From Homarus americanus (Eukaryota > Arthropoda > Malacostraca > Decapoda > Nephropidae), in assembly GCF_018991925.1 (NCBI RefSeq), contig NW_024744482.1, positions 667,501 through 731,500 on the forward strand: a stretch of 64,000 bases of DNA, in the 5' to 3' direction. The position numbers and the translations under genes were made by a program. Below, one piece after another: positions 61,170 to 64,000 of the stretch. Position 1 is the stretch's first letter, and each line of letters starts with the position of its first letter. The notes under the pieces are model-generated. The model made no database searches. It saw only the letters and a program-made list of their open reading frames with translations, and was not told the DNA's origin.

Positions 61170-62640
61170 CTAACAATGCTTATGATTGAATTTTTAACAC
61201 AGAAAACACTGAAGCTACTTGCATATAAACTCACTCTTCCTGGCTTTTGAACTACGATACGCATTGTAACTCTCCATCGCGGACTGTCACATATGGAATG
61301 TCATTATTAGTTCATTATCCGATTTAACACTTATGACTACTTGTTGCAAAGTGGTTAAGGAGGTGGTCTTTCATCCTCACTACCCGTTAAGTCATGATCC
61401 CCAGGTGTAATCCATCAACCATAACGAAATGACCGTCCGTCCGTCCGTCCGTCCTTTAGATGCGTAAGTATGTGAATAATGCCAAGTGCTTTCTCTCGCC
61501 TGCAGGAGACAATGATGCCCTCTGCCATGGTCTTTCATACTCTTTAAGTCTGCTGGGGGGATGGGTGGTGGGGGTAGTCACCAGCCTACCTCTATGTATA
61601 AGCCAATTCTACACCATCTGTCTCTAGTATACCATAAATTACGTAGCAATTGTTTCAGAACATACACAGTAATTTAAGTAGCAGTTATATTCACTATAAA
61701 CAAACTCCGATATGTAATTGTAGTTTAAGATAATTCTGAGCAGTATATCCCGACCCCTGAAGCTGTCGTCTACCCTCCCAGCACAGCTCGACGTCTACCC
61801 CGGTATTACAGCCGAGGCACCAGACCCTCTCCTCGGGGGGAAATTAGTTATTAGTGGTGATGCAACATGTCATAGGGAGTTATTACCACATGGGACGAAG
61901 GAAGGTATTATCTCATCTTCCCTCTGCATATGTTAGGATCCAGACTATTACCTGAGGGATAGCAGGGGAATCTCCGCCATTACTTTGTTGAAGGTAGATA
62001 GTGCTATAAACTGAGGTGAAGGACATTGACTCGCTATTTTATTCAATCCTGTCCTTAGTTAGTATTAGGTTATTTAGATATTGAGTGTAAAACTGGCTTG
62101 ATTGGTGCCTAGGTGCTCCAGTCATGACAGAGGTGTGTTTATGACTTCAAGCTACTCGGGGTTGCCCTCCGTACAGTAGTTCATGCTATAATTGTCCGCA
62201 AAATCAATGAATACTTCAGTGTAAACATACCATTACGTCCAGACCTACAGCAGCTTTGAGTTTAACTGTATTGAACATAAGACAAAATACAACATTCAAA
62301 TCATCACATTTCGATGATTTTTTTTTTTTCACATTATTTTGGGGACTCGCAGTCGGTGTGTTGCCTCGATTACACCTACATTAAATACGTCTCTGAGTCA
62401 TTGTGGGTTGTGTCCTGTACCGCGCCTCATACGTCACCGATAAACTTCGTAGATTTAAATGCCAGGGTTTTCACTTCATTTATAAAATAGCCAGAACACA
62501 TATCTAACATGTTGAAAATGTTAAGAGCTTTAGGTGAAGTTGTTGTTTTTTTTACACGTGTGATTTAAGAACTTGGATGCGTTTTACTCACATTTTCATG
62601 CATTTTAGTGCCGACACCAACACTAATTGAAGTCTTATTT
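61170..62640. other. Unique DNA, no gene seen
   Basis: A CCGT run of about five units lies at 61434-61454. Sequence at 61341-61412 (TTGCAAAGTGGTTAAGGAGG, then CCCCAGGTGTAATCC) faintly recalls a decayed tRNA-like SINE head. No gene is supported. Confidence 0.4.
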
Positions 62641-62647
62641 TGGACTG

Positions 62648-62783
<136 letters not shown>

Positions 62784-62784
62784 T

Positions 62785-64000
62785 GGTACATTACATCAGC
62801 CGCGGGTGAGATACAGCTACAAGCACTGGCCGCGACGCTCCCACCCACCAGGCAGGGATTAAGGCAAGCAAGGTACAGCCAGTCTCGCCGGCGCCTCTAC
62901 TCCCAGCTGGCCATGTAGACGCTCACCAAACATTTATTTACCTGGCCTCTGAATCTTAAGGGTTTGTCCGTTAAGTTTTCCCCAGACGAGAGATATGAGA
63001 ACACAGCCGCTTTACTGACTGAAGCTACCAGTATGGCGGCTTAAATAATGTTGAGTTGACGTTGAGGCTGTAATAAATAGCTGCTTCCTCTCCTCCCTAA
63101 GACCATCCCTCAAGGGGTGGAAAATAAAAATAAAAAATGACTTTCTAAATTCAGGGCCTGGAGTCTGTCACCACTGGATAGGGAAAACATTAACCTACAA
63201 ATATTGAACATAAAATCACTTACCTAAGAACTGTGAGATGAGATCACTGCTGCCCTTGCTGATGATGTTCGTCTGTGAGGGCGCTAGAGGCAGCCTACTA
63301 GTGCTTGCCTGCTTGGTGAGCGGCTCTTGGCCATCTATCTCTCAGGTGCGGTGAGTGACCTTAGCGGTCGAAAGCCATAAAGGCGGAACTCTGACCTTTA
63401 CTGTGAGTGTTGCAGCCTCTGAACACTGGCACATCCATCACGTAAAGTTAGATACGCTTGCCATTCTATATATAGCCCATCATGGACGCCTAAACTATGA
63501 GGGGGGGGGGGTGTAGATATAGATGGTGAGACATACAGTACACTGACGTAGTTTAGCTAGAGGTTATTGTTGCAACAGTGTGAGACTTAGTGTTGAACTG
63601 TACAGCTAAATGAGAAAGAGTAACGAATTCCTCCATAGTATCTCCTGTTTCATTCTCTACCTCGGGTGTTTTGTATTCATGTGTATTAGAAACTTTGAAT
63701 TATTTTTTAGAAGTTGGATGATGAATACTTACCATTATGAGACTTTTCAATATTTTTTTTTTTTAGAAACCGATTTTGTTTATAATAAGTCTGTCGCAGT
63801 ATTTCTTGTCTTGAACATATTTCTTCAGAAGACAATAAGGGAAAGACAACATATAAGACAAAAGACAACACCACCTTCGTCAACACCACCGTTTGTGCTC
63901 GTGTCCAGGTGGTGTCAGGAAGGCTTTCACCACCAACCGTATCTTTTAGTGGTATTTATTGCGGCCCTAACATGGAGTGAATAGAAAGTGTGTGGCAGCT
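62785..64000. other. Unique, partly GC-rich DNA; weak coding hints only
   Basis: GC-rich at 62790-62920 and 63230-63400. A start codon at 63238 opens a short hydrophobic frame followed by donor-like sites (see findings). The 124-codon plus frame at 63610-63984 has an oligo-T run and no recognisable domain, so I treat it as chance. Confidence 0.4.

Noticed and set aside
61341..61412. Second tRNA-like SINE head
   Set aside because: The A-box resemblance is fair but the B-box match (CCAGGTGTAATCC) is too weak to call.
63610..63984. 124-codon plus frame
   Set aside because: No recognisable motif, contains an oligo-T run that gives poly-Phe, and has no upstream promoter or splice context that I could support.

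Overview
The window looks like intergenic or deep intronic DNA from a decapod crustacean or a related arthropod. The evidence is AT-rich sequence, extreme microsatellite density (long GA/CT, GT/CA, AT, TTA/AAT, GAAA and TTCTC runs), many interstitial tracts of the arthropod telomere-type motif TTAGG (GGTTA), and several decayed non-LTR retrotransposon pieces. I found no intact protein-coding gene, rRNA or tRNA gene. Most long open frames are simple repeats read through (poly-Thr/His, Cys/Val, Ser/Leu, Arg/Glu, poly-Ile, poly-Asn). The assignment to decapods is inference. The repeats and motifs are read directly from the sequence.

Layout. 0-10 kb: a short tandem array at the left edge, a large inverted repeat whose arms abut two AT arrays (231-766), a tRNA-derived SINE (about 1221-1480), dense microsatellites (including a 284-bp GT run at 7503), the C-terminal tail of a jockey/CR1-type retrotransposon on the minus strand (8105-8310) and a 3 x 62-bp array. 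10-20 kb: a MITE-like element with GGGTGTCCCAG-type ends enclosing a CT-rich array (10461-10725), GGAT/GGAG arrays, TTAGG-derived repeats, a short hairpin (14305-14386) and very long GA runs. 20-34 kb: AT and TTA arrays, degenerate minisatellites, a 23-bp minisatellite with 69-bp higher-order structure (25.36-25.78 kb), a 14-bp minisatellite with 42-bp higher-order structure (31.74-31.89 kb) and a second small element with related inverted ends (33866-33976).

34-64 kb: three clusters of a CTCAAGGGGTTAA-type minisatellite (34.4, 46.5 and 53.9 kb), of which the 46.5 kb one is arranged head to head like a fold-back element. There is a well-preserved 3' part of a CR1-like retrotransposon ending in 8-bp tail repeats (37657-38500), a second jockey/CR1-type RT piece (40840-41274) and a decayed RT region carrying NYRPVSLT and VPQGSLLGPLF motifs (52916-53870). 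Tandem arrays with 52-, 60-, 41/43-, 58- and 31-bp units, a triplicated pyrimidine-rich block (57.4-57.9 kb) and G-rich tracts fill much of the rest.

No set of genes works together here. The main biology is repeat turnover: all four recognisable retrotransposon pieces lie on the minus strand, and three of them have a microsatellite at or close to a broken end. I found no convincing new functional system. The best leads are the fold-back-like subrepeat element, the AT-array inverted repeat, the related MITE ends and the higher-order minisatellites. Two weak coding hints (63238-63350 on plus; a shared VCLCNR motif at 44.9 and 45.5 kb on minus) are listed as findings only.
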